Shown: positions 8,070 through 16,951, counted from the stretch's first letter. The stretch: DNA of 45,308 nt from JBBSWA01 sp038046485 (GCA_038046485.1 JBBSWA010000031.1:1-45308); one strand, 5' to 3'. Made by a program: numbers and translations. The notes: a model not told the origin generated them from the letters alone.

Positions 8070-9587
8070 ATGAAAGAGCTCTTGGCTAAATTACATCCAC
8101 TTGAGCGAGCTGCCCTACCTCACCTGAAAGAAGGAATGACACTTACTGAGCTGATCGAGAAAAGTGGCCTGCAAGAAGTTGAGGCCTTGCGAGCCTTGCA
8201 ATGGCTCAGCAACAAAGAAGCCCTTAAAGTTCACGTCCAAGCTTCAGAATGGATTAGTCTGGATATGAATGGAGAGACCGCTTTGCAACAAGGCTTGCCC
8301 GAACGACGGTTTCTCAAGGCTGCCAAAGAAGGCAAGAAAACACTGATGGACATTGAAGTGGCTGGAAAACTCAGCCATGAAGAAGCCACAGTTTCCATTG
8401 GGTTATTGAGAGGGAAGGCGGCGATCAACATTGTGCAAAATGAGGTTCACCTCACGGAAGCGGGAGAAAAGATGCTTCACTCCCAATCCCTAGAAGAAAA
8501 GTTCCTTGAAAAACTACGCGAAAATCCCTTACGTCTTGATCAATTAGAAGCCGAGCAGAAGTATGCCTATGAACAACTTCGAAAGCGCAAAAAGGTCATT
8601 CAAACTACGCAGCAAAAAAAACGAACGGTTGAATTGCTTGAATTGGGAAAAGCCTTACTCTTACACAAGTTTGATGGGGCTGAAGCAATTGGAAGCCTTA
8701 CTCCTGATGCGATTAAACAGCACAGCTGGAAAGACAAAGACTTCCGAGCATATGATGTTAAGATCAATGTGCCTAGAGTATATGGGGGGAAAAGGCAACC
8801 GTACATGCAATTCTTACGCTTTGTCAAAGAAAAACTCCTTGCTATGGGATTCATTGAGATGACAGGACCCATTGTTGATACGGAGTTCTATGAATTCGAC
8901 AGCCTGTTTCAACCCCAAAACCATCCTGCTCGAACGTGGACAGATACCTATCGAATTAAGAACCTAAAATATGGTGATCTACCAGATAAAAAGATCGTAG
9001 CGGCCATCAAAGCAGTTCATGAAAATGGCGCTAAAACTCAAAGCAAAGGATGGGGCTATACTTGGGATCCTCAAGTTGCTCGGCAACTCATGCCTCGAGC
9101 CCACTCCACTGCGGCCGACCCTCGATATTGGCAAGGAAAAGAACTCAAGATACCTAGCAAGCACTTTGCGATTTCTCGAGTTTATCGACCCGATGTTATT
9201 GATGCGACACACGGCGTTGAATTCAACCAGTTTGATGGATTTATCATGGCACCGGGCTTAAGCTTTCGAAGCCTTCTAGGATTTCTTCAACAAGCCGTTG
9301 AACAAATTACTGGATGGAAAGAAGTCATGTTCCAACCCTGCTACTATCCTTTTACTGAACCCTCTGTCCAAATGCAAGTAAAACACCCTAAACTAGGTTG
9401 GCTGGAACTTGGCGGAGCTGGAATGGGACGACCTGAATTGACTGAACCTTTAGGTATCAAGACTCCGAATATTATGTGGGGTCTGGGCATTGATCGTCTG
9501 GCCATGCTTAAACTAGGCATTAACGATGTGCGCGAGCTGTTTAGTCCTGATCTTGATTATTTACGAAAAGCAAAAAAGGTGATTTAA
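8070..9587 (+). CDS. pheS: Phenylalanine--tRNA ligase alpha subunit
   Basis: 505 residues, the long archaeal/eukaryotic type. The N-terminal winged-helix region (residues 1-200) is followed by the class II catalytic core: motif 2 around residues 360-380 (KHFAISRVYRPD), the phenylalanine-pocket stretch QMQVKHPKLGWLELGGAGMGRPE and motif 3 (IMWGLGIDRLAMLKLGI). With PheT it charges tRNA-Phe as an alpha2beta2 tetramer. The ATG is at leaderless distance from ATTTATAAACC (about 8040-8050). A 47-codon membrane gene and pheT follow in the same transcript. Confidence 0.97.
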   Translation: MKELLAKLHPLERAALPHLKEGMTLTELIEKSGLQEVEALRALQWLSNKEALKVHVQASEWISLDMNGETALQQGLPERRFLKAAKEGKKTLMDIEVAGKLSHEEATVSIGLLRGKAAINIVQNEVHLTEAGEKMLHSQSLEEKFLEKLRENPLRLDQLEAEQKYAYEQLRKRKKVIQTTQQKKRTVELLELGKALLLHKFDGAEAIGSLTPDAIKQHSWKDKDFRAYDVKINVPRVYGGKRQPYMQFLRFVKEKLLAMGFIEMTGPIVDTEFYEFDSLFQPQNHPARTWTDTYRIKNLKYGDLPDKKIVAAIKAVHENGAKTQSKGWGYTWDPQVARQLMPRAHSTAADPRYWQGKELKIPSKHFAISRVYRPDVIDATHGVEFNQFDGFIMAPGLSFRSLLGFLQQAVEQITGWKEVMFQPCYYPFTEPSVQMQVKHPKLGWLELGGAGMGRPELTEPLGIKTPNIMWGLGIDRLAMLKLGINDVRELFSPDLDYLRKAKKVI

Positions 9588-9731
9588 ATGGGATCCATGA
9601 AACGAACTGTAGGAATTATATTGTTGATTATTGGATTGATCAAACTGCTCAATGTTCCTATCCTTGTCGGGCAGATCATGGATGTCCTTGTCATCCTCAT
9701 CGGATTGTATTTAATCGTTACCAACAACTAA
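9588..9731 (+). CDS. 47-residue membrane protein between pheS and pheT
   Basis: A short open frame starting immediately after the pheS stop (TAA then ATG) and ending 9 bases before the pheT ATG. It encodes two hydrophobic helices (about 8-23 and 29-44) separated by NVPILVGQ, with a positive N-terminus (MKR). The tight spacing to both neighbours and the membrane-like composition argue that it is translated; an internal ATG at codon 4 is an alternative start. I recognise no family. It may resemble the small two-helix DUF-type proteins common in DPANN archaea. Confidence 0.65.
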   Translation: MGSMKRTVGIILLIIGLIKLLNVPILVGQIMDVLVILIGLYLIVTNN

Positions 9732-9740
9732 GGAGAAGCT

Positions 9741-11405
9741 ATGCCCACCATTGAAGTAAGCCACCAGGATTTATGCAAGTTCATCGGTAAAAAGATCTCT
9801 ATTCCTCAACTGGAATTGGATTTGCCTTATGCCAAGTGCGAACTGAAAGAAAAAGAAGGCGACTTGCTCAAGATTGAAGTGGCAGATACCAACCGCCCAG
9901 ATTTATGGGGTCCTGAAGGTATTGCCCGTGAATTGAAGGGGCATTATGGCATTCAAACAGGCCTTCCTCCTTTCAAGACCTATCCTTCTAAATGTATACT
10001 TCACATGGACAAAGCGGTGTTGTCTTATCGGCCTTATGTATCCTGTGCTATTGTCAAAAACTGTCATATCACCGACCAAGGTATCAAAGACATGATCCAA
10101 TGGCAAGAGAAGCTCGCTGAAACATTTGGCAGAAAGCGAAGTGAAGTGAGCATCGGCATTTATGACTATGATAAGATCACTTGGCCGATGCGGTTTGTCA
10201 TGGCAGACCCTGACAAGACCAAGTTTATCCCTCTAGAATTTAGAGAAGAAATGACTCTACGCCAGATATTAAGTCGGCATCCTAAAGGACAACAATACGG
10301 CCACCTACTTCAAAACTTGAAAAGGTATCCAATCTTTATTGACTCGGCAAATGATATCCTTTCCATGCCTCCTATTATTAATAGCAATCATACGGGCAAG
10401 GTAACCCATGAAACCAAGAACCTGTTCATTGAAGCAACAGGTAGAACTTGGAAAACGGTTCATACGGCCTTACTCATCCTTGCTGCCAACTTCCACGACC
10501 AAGGTTGCCGCATTGAAACGGTTACCATCCAAAACCCTAAGAAAAAGGTTGTAACTCCTGACTTTGCCCCTCAAAAAACAACCTTGTCTCTCGACTACCT
10601 TAACCAACTTTCTGGACTTGGGCTTAGCAAAGATCAAGCTGTTAAACTCCTCAAAAAAGCTCGTTATCAACCTAAGATTACTGGGAAAAACATTGTAGTG
10701 CAGTATCCTGCCTATCGCCAAGATCTCTTACACCCGGCGGATGTGGTTGAAGATGTTTTGGTGCAATACGGTTTTAACAACATCAAACCTGAATATCCTC
10801 AATTGGTAACCACAGGAAAACTTCAACCCATCGAAGAATTGTCTCATCATGTAGCGAATATCTTAGTTGGCTTAGGCGGTCAGGAAGTTTTATCGTATAC
10901 TCTGACGAACAAAGAATTCTTATTTCAACATATGAATTTGGAAGTTCAACCCCATATTGAGATTGACAATGCGGTTTCGAAAAATTGGAGTATCTTTCGA
11001 ACATGGGTATTGCCTTCTGTTATGGAATTTTTGAATAGGAATAAGATGCGTGAATACCCTCAACAGGTCTTTGAGATTGGTGAAGTTGTACTGCCGGATG
11101 CCAAAGCAGAGACGCGTACTGTGAATCCGACCCGACTTTGCTGGGCGAAGATTTGCAATGACGCCGATTATACCCAAGCTAAACAAGTGTTGGAATACTT
11201 ACTTGGTCAATTAGGGTTAGAATATACCATTGAAGAAGTTCAACATACTAGCTTTATCCCTGGACGAGTTGGTCGTGTCGTTGTCAAAGGCAAAAACGTA
11301 GCTTATATCGGTGAAGTTCATCCACAGGTACTCGAGAATTGGAACTTGGAAATGCCTGTGTGTGCGTTTGAGTTGAACTTGACGGACTTGATGGGATTAC
11401 TCTGA
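9741..11405 (+). CDS. pheT: Phenylalanine--tRNA ligase beta subunit
   Basis: 554 residues, the shorter archaeal form without the bacterial C-terminal anticodon-binding extension. Seen: the N-terminal B1-like segment (LDLPYAKCELKEKEGD), the B3/4 editing domain, the B5 domain (about 285-355, with YPAYRQDLLHPADVVEDVLVQYG) and the catalytic-like core ending FIPGRVGRVVVKGKNVAYIG. AAGGAG is placed correctly before the ATG. Its last 9 bases overlap the convergent 11397-11636 gene. Confidence 0.97.
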   Translation: MPTIEVSHQDLCKFIGKKISIPQLELDLPYAKCELKEKEGDLLKIEVADTNRPDLWGPEGIARELKGHYGIQTGLPPFKTYPSKCILHMDKAVLSYRPYVSCAIVKNCHITDQGIKDMIQWQEKLAETFGRKRSEVSIGIYDYDKITWPMRFVMADPDKTKFIPLEFREEMTLRQILSRHPKGQQYGHLLQNLKRYPIFIDSANDILSMPPIINSNHTGKVTHETKNLFIEATGRTWKTVHTALLILAANFHDQGCRIETVTIQNPKKKVVTPDFAPQKTTLSLDYLNQLSGLGLSKDQAVKLLKKARYQPKITGKNIVVQYPAYRQDLLHPADVVEDVLVQYGFNNIKPEYPQLVTTGKLQPIEELSHHVANILVGLGGQEVLSYTLTNKEFLFQHMNLEVQPHIEIDNAVSKNWSIFRTWVLPSVMEFLNRNKMREYPQQVFEIGEVVLPDAKAETRTVNPTRLCWAKICNDADYTQAKQVLEYLLGQLGLEYTIEEVQHTSFIPGRVGRVVVKGKNVAYIGEVHPQVLENWNLEMPVCAFELNLTDLMGLL

Positions 11406-11636
11406 TTTATCTTGCTTTTTAGAAATCAGTTCAAAAACTTTGAGAAAATCTTCTTCTGAGCGCACCCATTGCGTCCCTTTCAGATATTTACCGTTGTCTA
11501 GCTGGGTATATAATATAGTTTTGATTAAAGAGGAATTCTTTTCGTAGCCTGTCGCGTTTAGCACCATCTTATCGACTTGATAGCGGACTCCAGAGGGGGA
11601 ATTGTAGATGCCGCCGATGATTACTTTCTTTTCCAT
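11397..11636 (-). CDS. Small protein, DUF1653-like
   Basis: 79 residues. The arrangement GGIYNSPSGVRYQV, then a polar variable stretch, LYTQLDNGKYLKGTQWVRSEEDF and a terminal helix resembles the DUF1653 pattern (GxYxHxKG...vYq...WvRp...F). The match is by eye and weak. The start codon follows ATTTATAAACAG (about 11658-11668) at leaderless distance. It converges on and overlaps pheT. Confidence 0.6.
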   Translation of the reverse strand: MEKKVIIGGIYNSPSGVRYQVDKMVLNATGYEKNSSLIKTILYTQLDNGKYLKGTQWVRSEEDFLKVFELISKKQDKSE

Positions 11637-11746
11637 CTTTTTTGTAAAACATGACTGTTTATAAATATGTGGGAGTTACGATTCTTCCGTATATTTTCCG
11701 GAAATTCACAGGAACTTTTATATATCTGACTAGGATTCATTGTGTT

Positions 11747-11980
11747 ATGGATTTGGTTATGAACCTATTGAGAACAGGATGGCAGGACTCTTTATGGATG
11801 GAAAAGAATATTGTGTTCTTGAAGCAGAAGTATGACAATGAGTTTATTGCTGTCCATACAGAAGATGTTTTAGCCCATGATGCTGATTTAGATAAGCTTC
11901 TCCAAAAAGTGGCGAAAAAAGGAATTAACCCTAGTGAAGTACTCGTCGAGTTTGTCAGTAAGGTACCTAAAATTCTATGA
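11747..11980 (+). CDS. DUF5678-like small protein
   Basis: 77 residues from ATG 11747, chosen because TTTTATATATC (about 11717-11726) lies at leaderless distance; a longer frame back to 11651 would start upstream of that promoter. The sequence follows the DUF5678 pattern: KYDNEFIAVHTEDVLAHDADLDKLLQKVAKKG, then a VLVEFVSKVP strand. The function of the family is unknown. Its stop overlaps the start of the retropepsin-like gene by 4 bases (ATGA), so the two are translationally coupled. Confidence 0.7.
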   Translation: MDLVMNLLRTGWQDSLWMEKNIVFLKQKYDNEFIAVHTEDVLAHDADLDKLLQKVAKKGINPSEVLVEFVSKVPKIL

Positions 11981-12432
11981 AGATGCGCCTACCTCTTGAA
12001 ATCGCTGAAAACCGTGTTGTTTTAAATGCAGTCATAGAATCTAAAAGGCTTCGTATTGCCCATCGCTTTGCTCGTTTTGTATTTGATACTGGAAGTCCTT
12101 ATTCTTTTCTGAGCGAAAAAGAAGTTCTTCGCTTACAGATTCCTATTAAATGTAGAGTTATTGCTGGAGAAGTCGATTTTGGCGGTTCTCGTTTCAGTCG
12201 AGTTTATTTGCCTCCAGTAACTTTGCACTTGTTGCAGGAAGATAAAATACGTTACGTTTCTTTTGATGTTCACTTAAAAGCACTTAAAACAATGAAGCAG
12301 TCGCTTGAGAAGCGCCGAACTGCCCAATCCTTACCTTCTGTTTTAGGCATGGATTTCCTTACCGAACAGAAGCTTTCTCTGCACCTATTTTCGAGCGAAA
12401 AAATCGCTTATTTGGAATTTGAATCGCTTTAA
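11977..12432 (+). CDS. Retropepsin-like aspartyl protease
   Basis: 151 residues. FVFDTGSPYSFLSEKEV near residue 34 is the DTG-type active-site loop of retropepsin-like proteases with its following hydrophobic strand. The later LPSVLGMDFLTEQKLSL matches the conserved 'LG.dfL' segment that closes the fold. A single DTG means the enzyme would act as a homodimer. It is coupled to the DUF5678-like gene, a pairing I recall as recurrent in prokaryotes. No signal peptide, so probably cytoplasmic. Substrate unknown. Confidence 0.78.
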   Translation: MKMRLPLEIAENRVVLNAVIESKRLRIAHRFARFVFDTGSPYSFLSEKEVLRLQIPIKCRVIAGEVDFGGSRFSRVYLPPVTLHLLQEDKIRYVSFDVHLKALKTMKQSLEKRRTAQSLPSVLGMDFLTEQKLSLHLFSSEKIAYLEFESL

Positions 12433-13199
12433 GGTTCTACGAACAATAACCCTCGCATGTTACTATGGCCATTTCCACAATAAACTGAGCAGGAGAAATC
12501 AAAGGTTCCGGCTTTGTTCGCTGTGAACTCGACTGCTTTTTCTTCTCCCGGACCTAGATCTACTTGCACGCCAAAGTCGGCTAAGTTGAAGCCATGCTGC
12601 ACATCGATGCTTTTGATCTTTAATCGAACTTTGTCGCCTTTTTTCACATGAATCTCATTCGGCATAAACTCAAATTGCTTTGCAATGATGCTGAACTCCT
12701 TGATGCCTGAGTCTGTGGAAGGGGCTGGATTATCAGGTGTATTTACTTCTACAGGTGGTTCGGATGAGGGGAGGTTTGGAGGCGTTGAGGGAATGGAATC
12801 TGCTGTTTGAGGGTTGTTTGGAATTGAAATTGGAGCCGAAGAACTCTGTATGATCGTTGTCTTCATAAACGCGGGTGGCCAAAGACCCTTTTCTTTCAAA
12901 ATGGGGACGCCATACATGTAACCAACTATTAGCAAGCCGATTACCACGACGGTTATAGCAGCATCAAATGGGCCAAAGGTTTCATGGCCTTTCAGAGGGA
13001 TTTCTTCTCCTGTTCCATCTACGGTAATGGTGGTCGGTGCTTGCGTAGAGACTTTAGGCTTGTCTTTTGTACTGTAATACTTGGTAAGGGCCTCGTCAAC
13101 ATCTTTTTCTGTATATCCTTCTTTGACGAGCTGGGCTTTGATCTCAGAAGGCTTCTTCGTTTTCAGATCCCCTTGAATACGACTTGAAAGATCAACCAT
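12429..13199 (-). CDS. Membrane-anchored cupredoxin with a CuA-type copper site
   Basis: 256 residues. Order: an N-terminal UBA-like helical segment (about 1-45), one transmembrane helix (about 78-101), a Pro/Ser-rich linker (118-165) and a cupredoxin domain (167-256). The C-terminal CSVYCGNGHSNM supplies Cys237, Cys241, His245 and Met248, and His202 in DVQHGF completes the ligand set of a binuclear CuA site as in cytochrome oxidase subunit II and nitrous-oxide reductase. The usual Glu of CSE is Val, but only its backbone carbonyl binds copper in the family. No oxidase subunit I is in the window. The TATA box is at about 13219-13230. Confidence 0.82.
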   Translation of the reverse strand: MVDLSSRIQGDLKTKKPSEIKAQLVKEGYTEKDVDEALTKYYSTKDKPKVSTQAPTTITVDGTGEEIPLKGHETFGPFDAAITVVVIGLLIVGYMYGVPILKEKGLWPPAFMKTTIIQSSSAPISIPNNPQTADSIPSTPPNLPSSEPPVEVNTPDNPAPSTDSGIKEFSIIAKQFEFMPNEIHVKKGDKVRLKIKSIDVQHGFNLADFGVQVDLGPGEEKAVEFTANKAGTFDFSCSVYCGNGHSNMRGLLFVEP

Positions 13200-13243
13200 C
13201 CCCCCTTTCTCTTCTCTTGGTATAAAAAGTTTTCTTCCATAAA

Positions 13244-13253
13244 GCTTATAAAC
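13244..13253 (+). promoter_or_regulatory. TATA box of the 5S rRNA gene
   Basis: GCTTATAAAC lies about 28 bases upstream of the predicted 5' end of 5S rRNA, the spacing seen at the protein gene promoters of this window. It indicates that 5S is transcribed from its own promoter rather than processed from a 16S-23S precursor. Confidence 0.65.
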
Positions 13254-13271
13254 CAGATTGGGATCCTTCCT

Positions 13272-13390
13272 CTTGGACGGTCATAGCGGTCTGGTCCTAC
13301 CCGATCCCATTCCGAACTCGGAAGTCAAGCAGACCCACGTTCCAAGGAGTACTTCATTAACGTGCGGGAAACTTGGATCGCTGTCCACCT
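13272..13390 (+). rRNA. rrf: 5S ribosomal RNA
   Basis: About 119 nt. It has the universal 5S landmarks: GGACGGTCATAGCGG at the 5' side, CCCGATCCCATTCCGAACTC (loop C region), then GGAAGTCAAGC and GGAGTACT. Helix I forms between TGGAC (13274-13278) and GTCCA (13383-13387). A pyrimidine tract CCTTTTCTTT directly follows and probably terminates transcription. No 16S or 23S is nearby. Exact ends are estimated to within a few bases. Confidence 0.93.
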
Positions 13391-13395
13391 TTTCT

Positions 13396-13959
13396 TTAAC
13401 GAATTTTGATGATCCCCAATAACGCTTTTTTCTTCTGTCTAGGATTCTTGAATTTGTACAGATACTGATTAAGCCCTTTTCTCACGCTTCGAGCACAGTC
13501 GTGGAACTTTCTTGCTTTTTTAAGCTGGTTCGGATCGTATATGAGCAGTAAATCAATTTTCACCGCGTAGTCTCTATCCAAGCGCGTGTGCTCGTAAAAA
13601 TGCCAGATGATATCACCAAACTCTGTCTTATATCTGTAAGATTGAGGAATGATCAGTTTTCCCTTTTTGATCTCAATTGTCCCGGCTTGAATATCATAAT
13701 CATATCCGGAAAACTCGTCGTGACACACCCCTTTGCGCTTTGGATCGTAACGATCGGTTCCTGTTTTTAGTACGATATTTGCCAATTTATTTAAGGTTAA
13801 CTTTGGATGATCACTTGAACCTAATGCACGAAGAATATACTTTCCATCTGGAAAACTCTTTTCAATCACCTTATCGACTTTCTTTCCAAGCTTAACATAA
13901 TCTGGTTTTTTCTTAATGTGATACTTAGGAAGATGCATTTCTATAACTTTGATAGACAT
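13396..13959 (-). CDS. Hypothetical basic protein
   Basis: 187 residues from ATG 13959, preferred over the upstream GTG (14022) because the TATA-like boxes at about 14023-14033 and 13992-14002 would start transcription inside the longer frame. It is rich in Lys/Arg/Tyr with mixed strands and helices. The conserved-looking DIIWHFYEHTRLDRDYAVKI and CARSVRKGLNQYLYKF segments could belong to a nuclease or nucleic-acid-binding fold, but I recognise no family. It ends just 5 bases beyond 5S rRNA on the opposite strand. Confidence 0.6.
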   Translation of the reverse strand: MSIKVIEMHLPKYHIKKKPDYVKLGKKVDKVIEKSFPDGKYILRALGSSDHPKLTLNKLANIVLKTGTDRYDPKRKGVCHDEFSGYDYDIQAGTIEIKKGKLIIPQSYRYKTEFGDIIWHFYEHTRLDRDYAVKIDLLLIYDPNQLKKARKFHDCARSVRKGLNQYLYKFKNPRQKKKALLGIIKIR

Positions 13960-14053
13960 ACTCTTCAAATAGGAATGGCTGTTTATCAATATTTTTATCT
14001 CTGACTGCACTCTTTTCCGCACTCTTTTTATAGTTTGAATTATCTACTTCACC

Positions 14054-14464
14054 ATGCCTACGCACATTTCAGCCGTTGAAGTCATGGTTTCTGACTTGAA
14101 AAAGGCTGTGAAATGGTATCAGGAGGTGCTCGGGTTTAACGTTGTGCAACGAAGTATACCTTATAAGACTGCGCAACTAAGTCTATCTACTGATCCTGTT
14201 GTACTCGATATTGGACAGCCCAACTCGGAATGGGGGCCACAAGGCTATCGACTTGGACAAAGTATGATCGGACGCGTTACCGGTATTACTTTACAGACGG
14301 ACAACATCGAACGCCTCTGGAAACACATCCAACGGAAGAAGGGTGTGATTACGGAACCCCCCAGAAAACGGCCTTGGGGAGAGATTCGCATGCGACTTAG
14401 CGATCTGGATGGAAATGAGATTACGATTGTTGAAGTTCTGAAGAAGACTAAGAAGGCCAAATAG
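14054..14464 (+). CDS. Glyoxalase/VOC-superfamily protein
   Basis: 136 residues with the two paired beta-alpha-beta-beta-beta modules of the vicinal oxygen chelate fold. The opening HISAVEVMVSDLKKAVKWYQ and closing RMRLSDLDGNEITIVEV are typical, with a candidate metal ligand set of His4 and a late Glu. Members include glyoxalase I, dioxygenases and drug-binding proteins; the reaction here is unknown. TTTTTATAG (about 14025-14033) places the ATG at the transcript start. Confidence 0.85.
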   Translation: MPTHISAVEVMVSDLKKAVKWYQEVLGFNVVQRSIPYKTAQLSLSTDPVVLDIGQPNSEWGPQGYRLGQSMIGRVTGITLQTDNIERLWKHIQRKKGVITEPPRKRPWGEIRMRLSDLDGNEITIVEVLKKTKKAK

Positions 14465-14499
14465 GAGCATTTAATAATTAATCTGAATCACTCTGATTG

Positions 14500-15606
14500 A
14501 TGAAACTGGATGATTTTAAACTAGAAAGGTACTTTGCTAGATATGAGTTTAATGTCCGCCACACCCTTTGTGCGTCTGACTGTGAAAGCTTTTCAATCCA
14601 TGAACTTTTATCTAAAAAAGAACTTTCCAAGTTTCTTGCGTTGAGGCTAAATTATACTGAATCTCAAGGAAACCCTGAATTAAGGAAAGAAGTATCTAAG
14701 CTATACACTCAGGTGAAGCCTGAAAATATCATTGTATGCACACCTCAAGAAGGTATCTTCATTGCCATGAATACCTTATTAAGCTCTGGCGATAAAATCA
14801 TCGTTCAATCCCCATGCTATCAGTCCTTGTTTGAGATTGCCAAAGGCATTGGTTGTGAAGTTGTTCTTTGGAACCCTTCTGAAAACGATAAGGGTTGGCG
14901 TTGGGATATAGGTTCTCTTAAGGAACAGGTGGATTCCAAAACAAAACTTATCGTGGTAAACAGCCCTCATAATCCCACAGGTTATTTGTTTTCCAAACAA
15001 GAATACCAAGAGATCATGAAGATTGCCCAGCAGAAAGGTTGTTATGTTTTCTCCGATGAAATGTATCGCCTCTTAGAATATGATATAAAAGACCGGTTGC
15101 CCAGCGGATCGGATGTCTATAAAAAGTGCATTTCTCTCTCAGGTATGTCAAAGACCTTTGGAATGCCTGGATTGCGGATGGGTTGGCTTTCTGTGCGAGA
15201 TAAAGAACTCTTTAATAGGATCATGTCTTTCAAAGATTACACTACCATCTGTAATGGTGCTTTAAACGAACAGGTAACGATTGCTGCGTTAAGGAAGAAG
15301 GATAAAATTATCAAGAGAAACCTGAAGATCATAAAAGATAACTTGAAGCTTCTAGATGCGTTCTTTTCAAAGTATCAAGATAAATTTAGCTGGACAAGAC
15401 CCAAAGCAGGATCCATTACTTTTGTTGAAATAAAGTCTAATACAAACTCCTATGATTTCTGCGAAAACGTCGTTAAAAAAGCAGGAGTCATGCTGCTTCC
15501 TAGTACAGAATACTCTTACGGGGATCGCCATTTTCGGATTGGTTTTGGAAGGAAGAACATGCCTCAAGCTCTTGCCGCTTTTGAAGAATATTTAAAAAGG
15601 TTTTAG
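14500..15606 (+). CDS. PLP-dependent class I/II aminotransferase
   Basis: 368 residues, fold-type I. Seen: the N-terminal RHTLCASDCESFSIHELL, the GNPELRKEVS cofactor-entry segment, SPCYQSLFEIA, the NSPHNPTGYL asparagine region, SDEMYRLLEY (Asp that holds the pyridine nitrogen), SLSGMSKTFGMPGLRMGW with the Schiff-base lysine, and a C-terminal RIGFGR (carboxylate-binding Arg). Substrate unknown; the N-terminal segment resembles capreomycidine-synthase-like relatives. ATG 14500 is preferred over the TTG at 14497. It overlaps the convergent PAP2 gene by 4 bases. Confidence 0.92.
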   Translation: MKLDDFKLERYFARYEFNVRHTLCASDCESFSIHELLSKKELSKFLALRLNYTESQGNPELRKEVSKLYTQVKPENIIVCTPQEGIFIAMNTLLSSGDKIIVQSPCYQSLFEIAKGIGCEVVLWNPSENDKGWRWDIGSLKEQVDSKTKLIVVNSPHNPTGYLFSKQEYQEIMKIAQQKGCYVFSDEMYRLLEYDIKDRLPSGSDVYKKCISLSGMSKTFGMPGLRMGWLSVRDKELFNRIMSFKDYTTICNGALNEQVTIAALRKKDKIIKRNLKIIKDNLKLLDAFFSKYQDKFSWTRPKAGSITFVEIKSNTNSYDFCENVVKKAGVMLLPSTEYSYGDRHFRIGFGRKNMPQALAAFEEYLKRF

Positions 15607-16064
15607 ATTAAGAATAAGACTCCAAAACCAACCAATAATCCTAGAATCACTCCAGCTGCTACGTCTTCTATATAATGGCGCTTGAGATAGACTCGAGAGA
15701 TGCAGACGGCAAATGTGAGTATGGCCAAAAAAAATTGCACGTAAAACCCAGTGAAATAAGACCCTAACACGACGAGTAAACCCGCACTTCTTGCTGCGTG
15801 TAGACTCGGGAAGGATTCTTCGTCGACTTGAACTACTTTATTGATCGGCCAGATTTGGTCAAACCTTTTCTTCGGATCGAAATCCGGGCGATGCTTCTTG
15901 TAAAAAAACTTGATACTCAAGCCGATTGCAGTTGTAATTAAGATCATGAGGAATAGCTTAATGGATAATTGCTCTTGCCCATTTAGGTAGGTGAATAGAG
16001 CTAAGACTAGAGAAAAAAAAATTGTTCCTAAACTACTGATGTGGCGAACGAACTTTTTGATCAT
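15603..16064 (-). CDS. PAP2-superfamily membrane phosphatase
   Basis: 153 residues with four to five transmembrane helices. The three-part acid phosphatase signature is present: KKHRPDF (K...RP), PSLHAARS (PSxH) and SRVYLKRHYIEDVAAG (SRxxxxxHxxxD). Family members dephosphorylate lipid pyrophosphates such as polyprenyl carriers or phosphatidate-like lipids outside the membrane. The start overlaps the RNA methyltransferase stop (ATGA), and GGAGGG of that gene's last codons serves as its ribosome-binding site. Confidence 0.87.
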   Translation of the reverse strand: MIKKFVRHISSLGTIFFSLVLALFTYLNGQEQLSIKLFLMILITTAIGLSIKFFYKKHRPDFDPKKRFDQIWPINKVVQVDEESFPSLHAARSAGLLVVLGSYFTGFYVQFFLAILTFAVCISRVYLKRHYIEDVAAGVILGLLVGFGVLFLI

Positions 16065-16951
16065 TTTGCCCTCCAGACAATCTTTGCTATAAAAAAGCCT
16101 TCAGTTTGTGTTTTATGCGGCCATAACCTTCTGCATTTGCTTAGTTCTGGATTAAGCTTTTCCCCAAAGACCTCCGTAAGACCTGGATCGCCAATTTCCA
16201 ACTCTACTTTTTCTAGCTTTAGTTCAGGGTATTTTTTCAACAACCAGTCGATGTTCATTTCGTTTTCTTCGGGTTCTAATGTGCAGGTGGAATAGACCAA
16301 GACGCCGTCTTTCTTCAACACCTTGACAGCGGCTTTTAAGAGCTCCTTTTGTAATCGTGCACGCTCTTTAATCCCATCAATGGTTTTCTTCCCAAACCAA
16401 TCCTTATCTGTGATGAAATTACCTGAACAGGGTGCATCGAGCAAAATCTTGTCAAACTTCATCTTGAAATCCGGAATGAAACGAGCATCTTTCTTGTAAA
16501 TGATCGAATTGGTAACCCCACAACGCTCCAAGTTGTTGCGCACTGAAACTAGGCGGTGCACATTCTCATCCAATGCCATGATTACTCCTTTGTTTTTCAT
16601 GTATTGCCCTATCTGAGTTGTTTTACTCCCTGGAGCTGCTGCCATGTCGAGCACGGTTTCGCCGGGTTTCGGATTTAAGACTTTGACAGGCAACTGGCTT
16701 GCCGCTTCTTGAAGGTAATAATACCCGATTAAGTATTCAGGTGTGGCACCCATGGAGAACTCGGCTTCGTACCAATACCCCCACTCCAAAAAAGGTATTT
16801 TTTCAAGCTTAACCCCTTCCTTTTTTAGACGCTTCACGATTTCCTCTTCCTGAATCTTTAACGTATTCACTCGCAACGAAGGCCTTATTTCGATTGTCTC
16901 TGGATCAAAGTCAGCGCCGAGCTGCTTATACCGGTTCAGGAAGAAGTTCAT
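16061..16951 (-). CDS. RNA m5C methyltransferase (NOP2/Sun/RsmB family)
   Basis: 296 residues. S-adenosylmethionine-binding motif I LDMAAAPGSKTTQI lies near 106. Motif IV DAPCSGNF holds the release cysteine and motif VI YSTCTLEPEENEMN the nucleophile cysteine. The N-terminal region (RPSLRVNTLKIQEEEIVKRL) is the short PUA-less form common in archaea. It methylates C5 of cytidine in tRNA or rRNA; the target cannot be told. Transcription probably begins at the ATG, after CTTTAATACT (about 16973-16982). Confidence 0.93.
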   Translation of the reverse strand: MNFFLNRYKQLGADFDPETIEIRPSLRVNTLKIQEEEIVKRLKKEGVKLEKIPFLEWGYWYEAEFSMGATPEYLIGYYYLQEAASQLPVKVLNPKPGETVLDMAAAPGSKTTQIGQYMKNKGVIMALDENVHRLVSVRNNLERCGVTNSIIYKKDARFIPDFKMKFDKILLDAPCSGNFITDKDWFGKKTIDGIKERARLQKELLKAAVKVLKKDGVLVYSTCTLEPEENEMNIDWLLKKYPELKLEKVELEIGDPGLTEVFGEKLNPELSKCRRLWPHKTQTEGFFIAKIVWRAK

